Assembly (NCBI GenBank): GCA_910589385.1
Contig: CAJUTU010000006.1
Location: 1-64,000 of the forward strand
DNA length: 64,000 nt
Direction of reading: 5' to 3'
DNA from: an uncultured Lachnospiraceae bacterium
GTDB taxonomy: Bacteria; Bacillota; Clostridia; Lachnospirales; Lachnospiraceae
In this document: piece after piece, positions 35,566-44,541 of the stretch
Layout of the letters: each line of letters opens with the position of its first letter
Position numbering within the stretch: the stretch's first letter is position 1
The notes under the pieces: model-generated
Database searches by the model: none
What the model saw: only the letters and a program-made list of their open reading frames with translations
What the model was told of the DNA's origin: nothing
Program-made: the position numbers and the translations under genes

Positions 35566-37248
35566 ATGCAGTTGACAGGGGCAGACATTGTAATAGAGTG
35601 TTTGAAGGAGCAAGGCGTGGATACCGTTTTTGGATATCCGGGCGGTGCGATTTTGAATGTATATGACGCATTATATCAGCATAGTGATGAAATTAAGCAT
35701 ATCCTGACCTCTCATGAACAGGGGGCGGCCCATGCGGCCGACGGATATGCGCGTGCAACCGGCAAGGTTGGCGTTTGTTTCGCTACCAGCGGACCTGGGG
35801 CAACCAACCTGGTGACCGGGATTGCTACTGCATACATGGATTCGATCCCGGTCGTGGCGATCACCTGTAATGTGGGAGTAGCCCTGCTTGGAAAGGACAG
35901 TTTCCAGGAGATTGATATTACGGGAATCACTATGCCGATCACAAAGCATAACTATATTGTGAAAGATGTGAACAAGCTGGCAGATACGGTTCGGGATGCC
36001 TTCCGGATTGCGAAGTCCGGCAGGCCAGGCCCTGTTTTGATCGATATACCAAAAGATGTAACTGCCAATAAAGCAGAATATACAAAGGTAGCAATTGAAC
36101 CGTATTTCCCGGATCCCAGTGAAATTCTGGAAGAAGAGATTGAAACAGCAGTCTCTATGATTGAAAAATCAGAGCGTCCGTATATTTTTGTGGGCGGCGG
36201 CGCCGTGCTCTCAGGAGCCAGCGAAGAGCTGATGGAATTTGTCAATAAAGTGGATGCGCCTGTTACGGATTCCTTAATGGGGAAAGGCGCGTTTCCGGGA
36301 ACAGATAAGCGTTATACCGGAATGCTCGGGATGCATGGCACAAAAACCTCTAATTTTGGGGTCAGTGAATGTGATCTTTTGATCGTGATCGGGGCACGCT
36401 TCAGCGACCGTGTCACAGGCAATACACAGTCCTTTGCGAAAAATGCAAAGATCCTGCAGTTTGACGTAGATCCTGCTGAGATGAATAAAAATGTGATCAT
36501 TACCGCCGGGGTGACGGGAGATATCAAGGAAGTCCTGAAAAAAGTGAATAAAAAGCTCTCCCAGCATTCCCATACGGAGTGGACGGAAAAAATCCAGGAG
36601 TATCAGGTAAAATATCCGATGAAATATCATCCGGAGGGCCTGACCGGACCATTTGTCATTGAGGAAATCTACCGTCAGACAAAGGGAGATGCGCTGATCG
36701 TCACAGAAGTAGGCCAGCATCAGATGTGGGCCGCACAGTATTATAGATACTCAAAGCCAAGAACGCTGCTCACGTCCGGCGGACTGGGAACCATGGGTTA
36801 TGGCCTGGGAGCCTCTTTGGGAGCGAAAACGGGCTGCCCGGAGAAAACCGTTGTGAATATTGCGGGGGACGGCTGTTTCCGTATGAATATGAATGAAATA
36901 GCGACTGCAGTACGGCATCAGATCCCGGTGATTGAAGTGGTGATCAATAACCATGTACTTGGTATGGTACGTCAGTGGCAGAATTTGTTCTATGGGCAGC
37001 GGTATTCTGCAACTGTATTGGCTGACGGTGTTGATTTTGCAAAACTGGCAGAGGCTATGGGGGCTGTCGGGATCTGTGTGACGACTCGGGAAGAGTTTCA
37101 AGAGGCGTTTGCAAAGGCATTGGAGATGAACCAGCCGGTACTGATCGACTGTCAGATCAATTCCGACGATAAAGTGTGGCCCATGGTCGCACCTGGCGCT
37201 TCGATCAGTGATGCCTTTGATGAAGAGGATTTGAATAAAAAACAGTAA
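35566..37248 (+). CDS. ilvB: acetolactate synthase large subunit
   Basis: This 560-residue ThDP enzyme joins two pyruvates to acetolactate. It has the catalytic-Glu region SHEQGAAHAADGYARATGK, SGPGATNLVTGIATAYMDSI and the ThDP motif GDGCFRMNMNEI. AGGAGG lies 9 nt before ATG 35566, so the GTG at 35557 is unlikely. There is no ilvN (regulatory subunit) next to it, so feedback control must come from a distant subunit or be absent. Confidence 0.95.
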   Translation: MQLTGADIVIECLKEQGVDTVFGYPGGAILNVYDALYQHSDEIKHILTSHEQGAAHAADGYARATGKVGVCFATSGPGATNLVTGIATAYMDSIPVVAITCNVGVALLGKDSFQEIDITGITMPITKHNYIVKDVNKLADTVRDAFRIAKSGRPGPVLIDIPKDVTANKAEYTKVAIEPYFPDPSEILEEEIETAVSMIEKSERPYIFVGGGAVLSGASEELMEFVNKVDAPVTDSLMGKGAFPGTDKRYTGMLGMHGTKTSNFGVSECDLLIVIGARFSDRVTGNTQSFAKNAKILQFDVDPAEMNKNVIITAGVTGDIKEVLKKVNKKLSQHSHTEWTEKIQEYQVKYPMKYHPEGLTGPFVIEEIYRQTKGDALIVTEVGQHQMWAAQYYRYSKPRTLLTSGGLGTMGYGLGASLGAKTGCPEKTVVNIAGDGCFRMNMNEIATAVRHQIPVIEVVINNHVLGMVRQWQNLFYGQRYSATVLADGVDFAKLAEAMGAVGICVTTREEFQEAFAKALEMNQPVLIDCQINSDDKVWPMVAPGASISDAFDEEDLNKKQ

Positions 37249-37294
37249 CAGTAGTTTGCAGCAAATTGGTGATAGATTGACAGGAGGAATGAAA

Positions 37295-38377
37295 ATGGGT
37301 AGAGTTTATAATTTTTCGGCAGGACCGGCAGTCCTTCCAGAGGAAGTATTGAGATCAGCGGCAGAGGAGATGTTGGACTATAAAGGAACCGGCATGTCCG
37401 TTATGGAAATGAGCCACCGCTCCAAGGCCTATGAGCAGATCATTACAGACGCAGAGACGGATTTACGAGAACTGCTGGGGATTCCGGATAATTATAAGGT
37501 TCTGTTCCTGCAGGGCGGTGCTTCCCAGCAGTTTGCCATGATCCCGATGAACCTGATGAAGAATAAAGTGGCAGATTATATCATTACAGGACAGTGGGCA
37601 AAAAAAGCGGCTCAGGAAGCGGAGAAGTATGGAAAGGTGAATCGGATCGCATCTTCGGAGGATCAGACCTATTCTTATATCCCGGACTGTTCTGACCTGC
37701 CGGTTTCAGAAGATGCGGATTATGTATACATCTGCGAGAACAATACGATTTACGGCACAAAATATAAAGAACTCCCAAATACGAAAGGAAAGCTTTTGGT
37801 AGCGGATGTTTCTTCCTGTTTCTTATCCGAACCAATGGACGTGACAAAATACGGAATTGTGTACGGAGGCGTACAGAAGAATATTGGACCGGCGGGAACC
37901 GTGATCGTGATCATCCGGGAAGACCTGATCACGGACGATGTACTTCCGGGTACGCCAACCATGCTTACATATAAAATCCATGCAGATGCGAAATCTTTAT
38001 ACAATACACCGCCGGCTTACGGCATTTATATTTGTGGTAAGGTGTTTAAATGGCTGAAAGAGATGGGCGGACTGGAAGTGATGAAAGCCCATAATGAAAA
38101 GAAAGCGAAACTTTTGTATGATTTTCTGGATCAGAGCAGGCTCTTCAAAGGGACAGTCGTTCCGAAAGACCGTTCCTTGATGAACGTACCTTTTGTGACA
38201 GGAGATGCGGATTTGGATGCAAAATTTGTAAAGGAGTCCAAAGCGGCAGGCTTGGAGAATCTGAAAGGACACAGGACAGTAGGCGGCATGCGTGCAAGCA
38301 TATACAATGCAATGCCTTATGAAGGTGTAGAAGCGCTGGTAGCATTTATGAAGAAGTTTGAAGAGGAGAATCTGTAA
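37295..38377 (+). CDS. serC: phosphoserine aminotransferase
   Basis: This 360-residue PLP enzyme of the serine pathway starts with the usual VYNFSAGPAVLPEEVL and holds its PLP-lysine in YGGVQKNIGPAG. AGGAGG is 7 nt before ATG 37295; ATG 37289 directly abuts that site. It is followed after 1 nt by serA, so the two are coupled. Confidence 0.96.
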   Translation: MGRVYNFSAGPAVLPEEVLRSAAEEMLDYKGTGMSVMEMSHRSKAYEQIITDAETDLRELLGIPDNYKVLFLQGGASQQFAMIPMNLMKNKVADYIITGQWAKKAAQEAEKYGKVNRIASSEDQTYSYIPDCSDLPVSEDADYVYICENNTIYGTKYKELPNTKGKLLVADVSSCFLSEPMDVTKYGIVYGGVQKNIGPAGTVIVIIREDLITDDVLPGTPTMLTYKIHADAKSLYNTPPAYGIYICGKVFKWLKEMGGLEVMKAHNEKKAKLLYDFLDQSRLFKGTVVPKDRSLMNVPFVTGDADLDAKFVKESKAAGLENLKGHRTVGGMRASIYNAMPYEGVEALVAFMKKFEEENL

Positions 38378-38378
38378 G

Positions 38379-39542
38379 ATGTATAAATATCAATGCCTGA
38401 ATCCAATTGCACAGGTTGGAATAGAGAAATTTGACGAGAACTATATCAGAACAGAGACATCAGAAGAGGCAGATGCGATTCTGGTCCGCAGCGCCGCGAT
38501 GCATGACATGCAGTTTGGCAGCAACCTAAAAGCTGTGGCACGTGCCGGAGCCGGAGTCAACAATATTCCTTTGGAGCAGTGTGCGGAACAGGGAATTGTA
38601 GTATTTAATACACCAGGAGCCAATGCCAACGGAGTCAAAGAACTGGTTCTTGCAGGGATGCTGTTAGCGGCAAGGGATGTCATTGGCGGAATTAACTGGG
38701 TGCAGGAACACGAAGAGGATGGAGACCTTGCAAAGCAGGCAGAAAAAGCAAAAAAAGCATTTTCTGGAAGCGAGATTGACGGCAAAAAACTGGGAGTGAT
38801 CGGCCTCGGGGCAATCGGTGTGCGGGTTGCCAATGCAGCAATCCATCTGGGAATGGATGTCTACGGATATGATCCCTATGTGTCTGTGGATGCTGCGTGG
38901 CAGTTGTCCAGAAATATCCATCATGCAAAAACAGTGGATGAGCTTTATAAAGAATGTGACTACATTTCAATCCATGTGCCGGCGCTGGAGAGTACGAAAG
39001 GGATGATCAACCGGGAAGCTATCAGCCTGATGAAAAAGGATGTAACGATTCTGAATTTTGCAAGGGATGTACTTGTGGACGGAGAGGCCATGGTAGATGC
39101 ATTACTATCCGGTTCTGTAAGGCGGTATGTGACTGACTTCCCAACCCCGGAGATCGCAGGGGTGAAGAATGCGATCGTGATCCCGCATCTGGGAGCATCT
39201 ACAGAGGAGTCAGAGGATAACTGTGCGAAGATGGCTGTCAAAGAATTACGGGATTATCTGGAAAATGGAAATATTACACATTCTGTAAATTTTCCTGACT
39301 GTAATATGGGAGTAAAGGAAGAAGGAAGCAGGATTACGATTCTGCATCATAATATTCCAAATATGCTGGGGCAGTTTACGGGGCTTCTTGCAAAAGAAAA
39401 TATGAATATTACATTGATGGCCAACAAGAGCAAGAAAAAATATGCTTATACCATGATCGATGTAGATGCGGAGGTTTCAAAAGATGTGGAAAAGAGACTG
39501 GAAGAGATAGAAGGAGTTCTGAAAATCCGGGTAATCGATTGA
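38379..39542 (+). CDS. serA: D-3-phosphoglycerate dehydrogenase with ACT domain
   Basis: This 387-residue enzyme opens serine synthesis by oxidising 3-phosphoglycerate. The NAD site is GVIGLGAIGVRVANAA, the catalytic histidine is in IPHLGASTEES, and a C-terminal ACT domain (about residues 315-387, starting ITILHHNIPNMLGQF) may bind serine. The start at ATG 38379 lies 1 nt after the serC stop, with GAGGAG inside the serC end. Confidence 0.96.
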   Translation: MYKYQCLNPIAQVGIEKFDENYIRTETSEEADAILVRSAAMHDMQFGSNLKAVARAGAGVNNIPLEQCAEQGIVVFNTPGANANGVKELVLAGMLLAARDVIGGINWVQEHEEDGDLAKQAEKAKKAFSGSEIDGKKLGVIGLGAIGVRVANAAIHLGMDVYGYDPYVSVDAAWQLSRNIHHAKTVDELYKECDYISIHVPALESTKGMINREAISLMKKDVTILNFARDVLVDGEAMVDALLSGSVRRYVTDFPTPEIAGVKNAIVIPHLGASTEESEDNCAKMAVKELRDYLENGNITHSVNFPDCNMGVKEEGSRITILHHNIPNMLGQFTGLLAKENMNITLMANKSKKKYAYTMIDVDAEVSKDVEKRLEEIEGVLKIRVID

Positions 39543-39564
39543 GTTGCCCTTGCAGGAGGAAAGA

Positions 39565-40236
39565 ATGGGAGGACATCAAGGAAATTCCCTGAGCGGCCGG
39601 GTGTTTCAGAGTATCCGGGATGGGATTTTGAACGGAAAATATAAGGAGCATGATGAACTGAGAGAAGTTACGATCGGCAAAGAGCTTGGGGTAAGCCGAA
39701 CACCTGTGCGTGAAGCGCTCCGGCAGTTAGAGCTGGAAGGACTGGTAACAATCATTCCGAATAAAGGGGCTTATGTAACCGGCATTTCTGAGAAAGACGT
39801 AAATGATATATTTGAAATACGTTTTTTACTGGAAGGACTCTGTGCAAGATGGGCCACAGAACATATTACGGCAGAGGAATTAGATCAACTGGAAGAAATT
39901 ATCCTGCTCTCAGAATTTCATATGAAGCGGAGCGGCATTAGTTCAGAGCAGATCATAGAACTGGACGGCAGATTCCATATGGTTTTATATGGAGCCTGCC
40001 AAAGCCGGATCTTAAATCATGTGCTGACGGATTTCAATAAGTATGTGCGGGCTGCAAGAAGTTCGTCTATGGTTTCAGAGGAACGTGCCAGAAAATCAAT
40101 ACGGGAGCATAAACAGATTCTGCGTGCAGTCCGGGATAAGGATGCAGATATGGCAGAACAGCTTGCGAACGAACATATTTTGCATGCGATACAAAATATG
40201 AAGAAGCAGGAGAGCGAGGAACTGGCTATAGATTAA
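39565..40236 (+). CDS. GntR family regulator with FCD domain
   Basis: This 223-residue protein has an N-terminal GntR winged helix (ELGVSRTPVREALRQLELEG) and a helical FCD domain (residues 80-215; IFEIRFLLEGLCARWA, LDGRFHMVLYGA, REHKQILRAVRDKD) with the metal-binding Asp/His residues. AGGAGGA precedes ATG 39565. It lies between serA and icd with short gaps, so it is probably co-transcribed and may sense an organic acid such as citrate or 2-oxoglutarate; the ligand is a guess from context. Confidence 0.88.
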   Translation: MGGHQGNSLSGRVFQSIRDGILNGKYKEHDELREVTIGKELGVSRTPVREALRQLELEGLVTIIPNKGAYVTGISEKDVNDIFEIRFLLEGLCARWATEHITAEELDQLEEIILLSEFHMKRSGISSEQIIELDGRFHMVLYGACQSRILNHVLTDFNKYVRAARSSSMVSEERARKSIREHKQILRAVRDKDADMAEQLANEHILHAIQNMKKQESEELAID

Positions 40237-40249
40237 GGAGGACAGGCAA

Positions 40250-41452
40250 ATGGAAAGAATCAAAATGACTACACCAATTGTGGAAATGGACGGGGATGAG
40301 ATGACCCGGATCCTCTGGAAGATGATCAAAGAACATCTTCTGGAGCCATTCATTGAATTAAATACAGAGTATTATGATCTGGGACTTGAACATCGTAATG
40401 AGACTAATGATCAGGTTACAGTGGACTCTGCAAATGCCACAAAGAAATATAAGGTTGCCGTAAAATGCGCCACGATCACCCCAAATGCGGCACGGATGGA
40501 TGAGTATGATCTGAAAGAAATGTGGAAGAGCCCGAACGGAACGATCCGTGCAATCCTGGACGGTACAGTATTTCGTGCCCCCATCGTGGTAAAAGGGATT
40601 GAGCCGTGCGTGAAGAACTGGAAGAAACCTATTACGATTGCGAGACATGCGTATGGAGATGTATACAAGAATACAGAGATGAAGATTCCCGGCGCAGGAA
40701 AGGTAGAACTTGTCTATACGGCAGAGGATGGAACCGAGTCCAGAGAACTGGTACATGAGTTCGCAGGCCCGGGGGTAGCCCAGGGGATGCACAATATCAG
40801 CCAGTCCATTGAAAGCTTTGCCAGAAGCTGTTTTAATTATGCGCTGGATACGAAGCAGGATCTGTGGTTTGCGACAAAAGATACCATCTCCAAAAAATAT
40901 GACCATACATTCAAAGATATCTTCCAGGAGATTTTTGATGCAGAATACGCGGAAAAATTCGAGAAAGCAGGAATCGTATATTTCTATACCCTGATTGATG
41001 ACGCGGTGGCACGTGTTATGAAGTCAGAAGGCGGTTACATCTGGGCATGCAAGAATTATGACGGGGACGTGATGAGCGATATGGTATCCTCTGCATTCGG
41101 ATCCCTTGCCATGATGACTTCCGTGCTGGTATCTCCGGACGGCTATTATGAGTACGAAGCCGCCCACGGCACAGTACAGCGTCACTACTACAAGCACTTA
41201 AAAGGGGAAGAGACTTCCACCAATTCCGTAGCAACGATTTTCGCATGGACAGGCGCCCTGCGCAAACGCGGCGAACTGGACGGCAGCCAGGCCTTAATGG
41301 AATTTGCAGACAAATTAGAAAAAGCAACCGTAGATACCATTGAGTCCGGCGAAATGACAAAAGACTTAGCCCTGATCACAACTATGGAAAACCCAACCGT
41401 ACTCAACAGCGAAGACTTCATAAAAGCCATCGCAAAAAGGATTGAAATATAA
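40250..41452 (+). CDS. icd: NADP-dependent isocitrate dehydrogenase, type II
   Basis: This 400-residue enzyme oxidises isocitrate to 2-oxoglutarate. It belongs to the eukaryote-like (type II) group, seen in TPIVEMDGDEMTRILW, SPNGTIRAILDGTVFRAPI and YEYEAAHGTVQRHYYKHLKG, and not to the E. coli Icd type. AAGGAGG lies upstream of ATG 40250. No citrate synthase or aconitase gene is adjacent. Its likely role is to make 2-oxoglutarate for glutamate synthesis in an incomplete cycle. Confidence 0.95.
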   Translation: MERIKMTTPIVEMDGDEMTRILWKMIKEHLLEPFIELNTEYYDLGLEHRNETNDQVTVDSANATKKYKVAVKCATITPNAARMDEYDLKEMWKSPNGTIRAILDGTVFRAPIVVKGIEPCVKNWKKPITIARHAYGDVYKNTEMKIPGAGKVELVYTAEDGTESRELVHEFAGPGVAQGMHNISQSIESFARSCFNYALDTKQDLWFATKDTISKKYDHTFKDIFQEIFDAEYAEKFEKAGIVYFYTLIDDAVARVMKSEGGYIWACKNYDGDVMSDMVSSAFGSLAMMTSVLVSPDGYYEYEAAHGTVQRHYYKHLKGEETSTNSVATIFAWTGALRKRGELDGSQALMEFADKLEKATVDTIESGEMTKDLALITTMENPTVLNSEDFIKAIAKRIEI

Positions 41453-41517
41453 AGCGTAGCTGATTTTGATCTAATATGTGTTTCAATTCTCCGCCACAAG
41501 CGGCGGAGTAGCCTATT

Positions 41518-41571
41518 GGCAGACAGATTCAAGCAGGCTGTACCTGCAGAATCATGTCTGCCGATTTTTTT
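41518..41571 (+). terminator. terminator after icd
   Basis: GGCAGACA and TGTCTGCC close a long stem with inner pairing (GATTC..GCAGG with CCTGC..GAATC), followed by seven T. A separate small hairpin (CTCCGCC/GGCGGAG) lies just before it. The 420-nt gap between icd and the next gene also holds a nested inverted-repeat element and a promoter, listed separately. Confidence 0.85.
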
Positions 41572-41600
41572 ATTTATTTACCGATTTTCAGAAGCGTAGC

Positions 41601-41731
41601 TCAGAGAAAGAAAATTGTCCAAAGGAACCTCTCAAAAGACGTCAGTTCTTAGCGAGTTTTTTTCGAGCTTAGAACTGCTACGTTTTTTGCGAAGCGCAAT
41701 CGGGGTGACGTGGACAATTTTCTTTCTCTGA
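41601..41731. repeat. 21-bp perfect inverted repeat around an inner terminator-like hairpin
   Basis: TCAGAGAAAGAAAATTGTCC at 41601-41620 plus one more base pairs perfectly with 41711-41731. The 89-nt interior holds a second hairpin: ACGTCAGTTCT (41639-41649) pairs with 41671-41683 around a two-base bulge, and T residues follow it. No open frame is present. The short direct repeat AAGCGTAGCT occurs at 41592-41601 and also at 41452-41461 beside the icd stop. It could be a small mobile-element relic or a structured RNA. Identity is unknown. Confidence 0.75.
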
Positions 41732-41783
41732 ACGCCCCTGAAACCGCAAATAACAAAATCTGTCAAAAACCTTTTTTTATTCA

Positions 41784-41846
41784 TTGAAATTTCCAGACAA
41801 GTGGTTTATACTAAAATAGGCATAAATTCTGGTTTATTTTATAAAC
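41784..41846 (+). promoter_or_regulatory. promoter and possible operator of the decarboxylase cluster
   Basis: TTGAAA at 41784-41789, a 17-nt spacer and TATACT at 41807-41812 form a good promoter. About 20 nt beyond the -10 box, GTTTAT (41832-41837) and ATAAAC (41841-41846) form an inverted repeat within the expected early transcribed region, which could bind a repressor. The ribosome binding site GGAGGG follows. Confidence 0.65.
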
Positions 41847-41872
41847 TAATTTTCTATATGGAGGGCTAAAGT

Positions 41873-43309
41873 ATGAGCTACAATGCAACTGGGAACCCAG
41901 CAAGCAGAAGAATTGCCGCGCTGCTTGATGAGGGAAGCTTTGTTGAGATCGGTGGCGCTGTGACAGCAAGAAACACAGATTTCAACCTGCAGGCAAAAGA
42001 GACTCCATCGGACGGTGTTATTACCGGCTATGGAGTAATTGATGGTAATCTGGTGTATGTATACAGCCAGGATGCGACCGTGTTAAAGGGCGCAGTCGGT
42101 GAGATGCATGCAAAGAAGATTGCAAATATTTATGACATGGCAATGAAGATGGGGGCACCAGTGATCGGACTTGTAGACTGTGCTGGACTCAGGCTCCAGG
42201 AGGCTACTGACGCGCTTGAGGCATTTGGAAGCCTGTATTTTAAGCAGTCTATGGCATCTGGTGTGATCCCGCAGATTACTGCAATCTTTGGCATGTGCGG
42301 CGGCGGACTCGCAGTGGTTCCAGGATTGACTGATTTCACATTTATGGAGAGCAAGGAAGGCAGGTTGTTTGTGAATTCTCCAAACGCCCTGGAAGGAAAT
42401 GAAATCTCCAAATGCGATACTTCCAGTGCAGAGTACCAGAGCCAGACTTCCGGCCTTGTGGATGGTATCGGCACAGAAGGAGAGATCCTTGGCCAGATCC
42501 GTTCTCTGATCGGCATGCTCCCGGCCAACAATGAAGATGATAATTCCTATGAGGACTGCATGGATGACTTAAACCGTGCATGTACAGATATTGCGAATGC
42601 GTCAGAGGATACAGGGATTGCGCTTGCAACAATTTCGGACAACCAGGTTTTCTTTGAGGTGAAGAAGGAATATGCAAAAAATATGGTGACAGGCTTTATC
42701 CGTCTGAATGGTATTACAGTCGGCGCGGTTGCCAACCGTTCCAAGATTTATGATGCAGACGGAAATGCAGAAAGCTTTGACGCAGTACTGACAGTGGACG
42801 GATGTAAAAAGGCGGCAGATTTCCTGAATTTCTGTGACGCGTTTTCAATTCCGGTCCTGACACTGACCAATGTAACAGGCTATGAAGCTACAAAAGAATC
42901 CGAAAAAGATATGGCAAAGAGCGTTGCAAAATTGACTTATGCATTTGCCAATGCAACGGTTCCAAAGGTGAACGTGATCGTAGGTAAGGCATACGGAAGC
43001 GCTTATGTAGCTATGAACAGTAAGTCTATCGGAGCTGATATGGTGTATGCGTGGCCGGATGTGGAGATCGGCATGATGGATGCGGGCCTTGCGGCAAAGA
43101 TCATGTATGCGGATGCAGACGCAGAGGTACAGAAGGAAAAGGCAGCAGCGTACAAGGAGCTGCAGTCCAGCCCGATGTCTGCGGCACGGCGGGGATATGT
43201 GGATGCGATCATTGAACCTGCAGACACCAGAAAATATGTGATCGGGGCATTTGAAATGCTGTTCACAAAAAGAGAGGATCGTCCGGACAAAAAGCACGGT
43301 ACGGTTTAG
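41873..43309 (+). CDS. mmdA: acyl-CoA carboxyltransferase (MmdA/12S type)
   Basis: This 478-residue protein has the two crotonase-like halves of a biotin-dependent carboxyltransferase, with oxyanion loops GMCGGGLAVVPG and VGKAYGSAYVAM. Members (methylmalonyl-CoA decarboxylase alpha, transcarboxylase 12S) move CO2 between an acyl-CoA and biotin. It is shorter and more diverged than MmdA (about 510 residues), so the acyl-CoA substrate is uncertain. It leads a five-gene cluster with a biotin carrier, delta and beta pump subunits and a 5S-type subunit. TGGAGGG lies before ATG 41873. Confidence 0.85.
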   Translation: MSYNATGNPASRRIAALLDEGSFVEIGGAVTARNTDFNLQAKETPSDGVITGYGVIDGNLVYVYSQDATVLKGAVGEMHAKKIANIYDMAMKMGAPVIGLVDCAGLRLQEATDALEAFGSLYFKQSMASGVIPQITAIFGMCGGGLAVVPGLTDFTFMESKEGRLFVNSPNALEGNEISKCDTSSAEYQSQTSGLVDGIGTEGEILGQIRSLIGMLPANNEDDNSYEDCMDDLNRACTDIANASEDTGIALATISDNQVFFEVKKEYAKNMVTGFIRLNGITVGAVANRSKIYDADGNAESFDAVLTVDGCKKAADFLNFCDAFSIPVLTLTNVTGYEATKESEKDMAKSVAKLTYAFANATVPKVNVIVGKAYGSAYVAMNSKSIGADMVYAWPDVEIGMMDAGLAAKIMYADADAEVQKEKAAAYKELQSSPMSAARRGYVDAIIEPADTRKYVIGAFEMLFTKREDRPDKKHGTV

Positions 43310-43323
43310 TGAGGTGAGGCGAA

Positions 43324-44103
43324 GTGAAGAAAAAATTAAGTATAGCAGGACTTGTCCTTATCCTGATCTTCAGCCTGGCAGGATGCGGGAGCAAGTCGGC
43401 AGGAGATGAGTATAATCAGGAAGAACTGGAGCAATATGCGAATGCAATTATCTTAAACTTCAGCAGTATGTCGGAAGAGGATTTTGATGAGTATCAGTCC
43501 ATGTCTGATTACAGCCTGGATTATACCTTGATGATGACAGGACTTCCGATTACGTCAGAGAATCTGCGCACCATGATGGATTCCTGGAGATCCGGGCAGG
43601 AGGACTGTGGGGAATTCGAGGAAATCGGAGAATTCACCATGGAGGTTACCAACACCGGTGCAGTGCTTACGGCCCCTATAACGGCAGAGAGGCCTGCCGA
43701 TCTACAGTTCTCCTTTGATGAGAACGGACAGATGGAAAGCATTACGGTGAATGCGCATTATACTACAGGCGAGATTCTGAAAAAAGCAGGATTGAATACG
43801 GTTCTGGGAATGGGAACTGTATTTGTAGTATTGATTTTCATTTCCTTTATTATTTCATTGTTTAAGAAGATTCCGGAGCTGGAAGAGAAGTTACGGAAGA
43901 AAGAAGCAGCACCTGCGGCGGCTCCGGCTCCGGCAGCGGCGGCGGTGCCTGAGCCGGTAGTGGAGGCACAGGTTGATGACGGCGAATTGATCGCCGTAAT
44001 TGCAGCAGCGATCGCAGCGGCGGAGGGAACGACTACAGACGGTTTCGTAGTCCGTTCTATTAAGAGAAGAAAATCCAATAAGTGGAGTTCATCTATGAGA
44101 TGA
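43324..44103 (+). CDS. OadG/MmdD-type delta subunit fused to a lipoprotein domain
   Basis: The 259-residue protein begins with a lipoprotein signal (lipobox SLAGC, Cys near residue 21) and an extracytoplasmic domain of about 125 residues rich in acidic residues. This is followed by the OadG part: one membrane helix (GTVFVVLIFISFIISLF, near 160-177), an Ala/Pro-rich linker, and the tail DGELIAVIAAAIAAAEG with a basic end. Normal OadG proteins are about 80-130 residues with only the second part. OadG holds the Na+-pump complex together. The start is GTG 43324, preceded by GAGGTGAGG. Confidence 0.85.
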   Translation: MKKKLSIAGLVLILIFSLAGCGSKSAGDEYNQEELEQYANAIILNFSSMSEEDFDEYQSMSDYSLDYTLMMTGLPITSENLRTMMDSWRSGQEDCGEFEEIGEFTMEVTNTGAVLTAPITAERPADLQFSFDENGQMESITVNAHYTTGEILKKAGLNTVLGMGTVFVVLIFISFIISLFKKIPELEEKLRKKEAAPAAAPAPAAAAVPEPVVEAQVDDGELIAVIAAAIAAAEGTTTDGFVVRSIKRRKSNKWSSSMR

Positions 44104-44144
44104 TGTATCCATCAGTAAAGTGAAATCAGGAGGAGATTAATAAA

Positions 44145-44519
44145 ATGAAAAATTATACAATTACAGTGAATGGAAATGTCTATGATGTAACGGTAGAAGA
44201 GAATGGCGCAGGCGCGGCTCCGGCAGCAAGACCTGCAGCGGCTCCGGTTCCCACGGCGGCTCCGAAAGTAGCTCCGGCAGCTCCAAAGGCAGCGGCAGGC
44301 GCAGGCAGCATCCAGGTAAAAGCCGGTGCGGCAGGAAAGGTATTTAAGATCGAAGCGAACGTAGGACAGAGTGTACAGGCAGGTGACCCGGTTGTCATCA
44401 TTGAGGCCATGAAGATGGAAATCCCAGTCGTTGCCCCGGAGGCAGGAACAGTTGCTAGTATTGATGTAGCAGTCGGCGATGCCGTAGAATCAGGAGCAGT
44501 ATTGGCTACATTAAACTAG
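44145..44519 (+). CDS. biotin carboxyl carrier protein (gamma/1.3S subunit)
   Basis: This 124-residue protein starts with a short beta segment (NYTITVNGNVYDV), has an Ala/Pro linker (residues 22-52) and a biotinyl domain with EAMKME, whose lysine (residue 90) carries biotin. It shuttles the carboxyl group between the carboxyltransferases and the membrane beta subunit. AGGAGGAG precedes ATG 44145. It is the only biotin carrier in the cluster and so is presumably shared. Confidence 0.95.
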   Translation: MKNYTITVNGNVYDVTVEENGAGAAPAARPAAAPVPTAAPKVAPAAPKAAAGAGSIQVKAGAAGKVFKIEANVGQSVQAGDPVVIIEAMKMEIPVVAPEAGTVASIDVAVGDAVESGAVLATLN

Positions 44520-44541
44520 TTTAAATACGGAGGTTTAACAA

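Noticed and set aside
41601..41731. Complete transposable element
   Set aside because: There is no transposase frame and no clear target-site duplication at the outer ends; I report it only as an inverted repeat.
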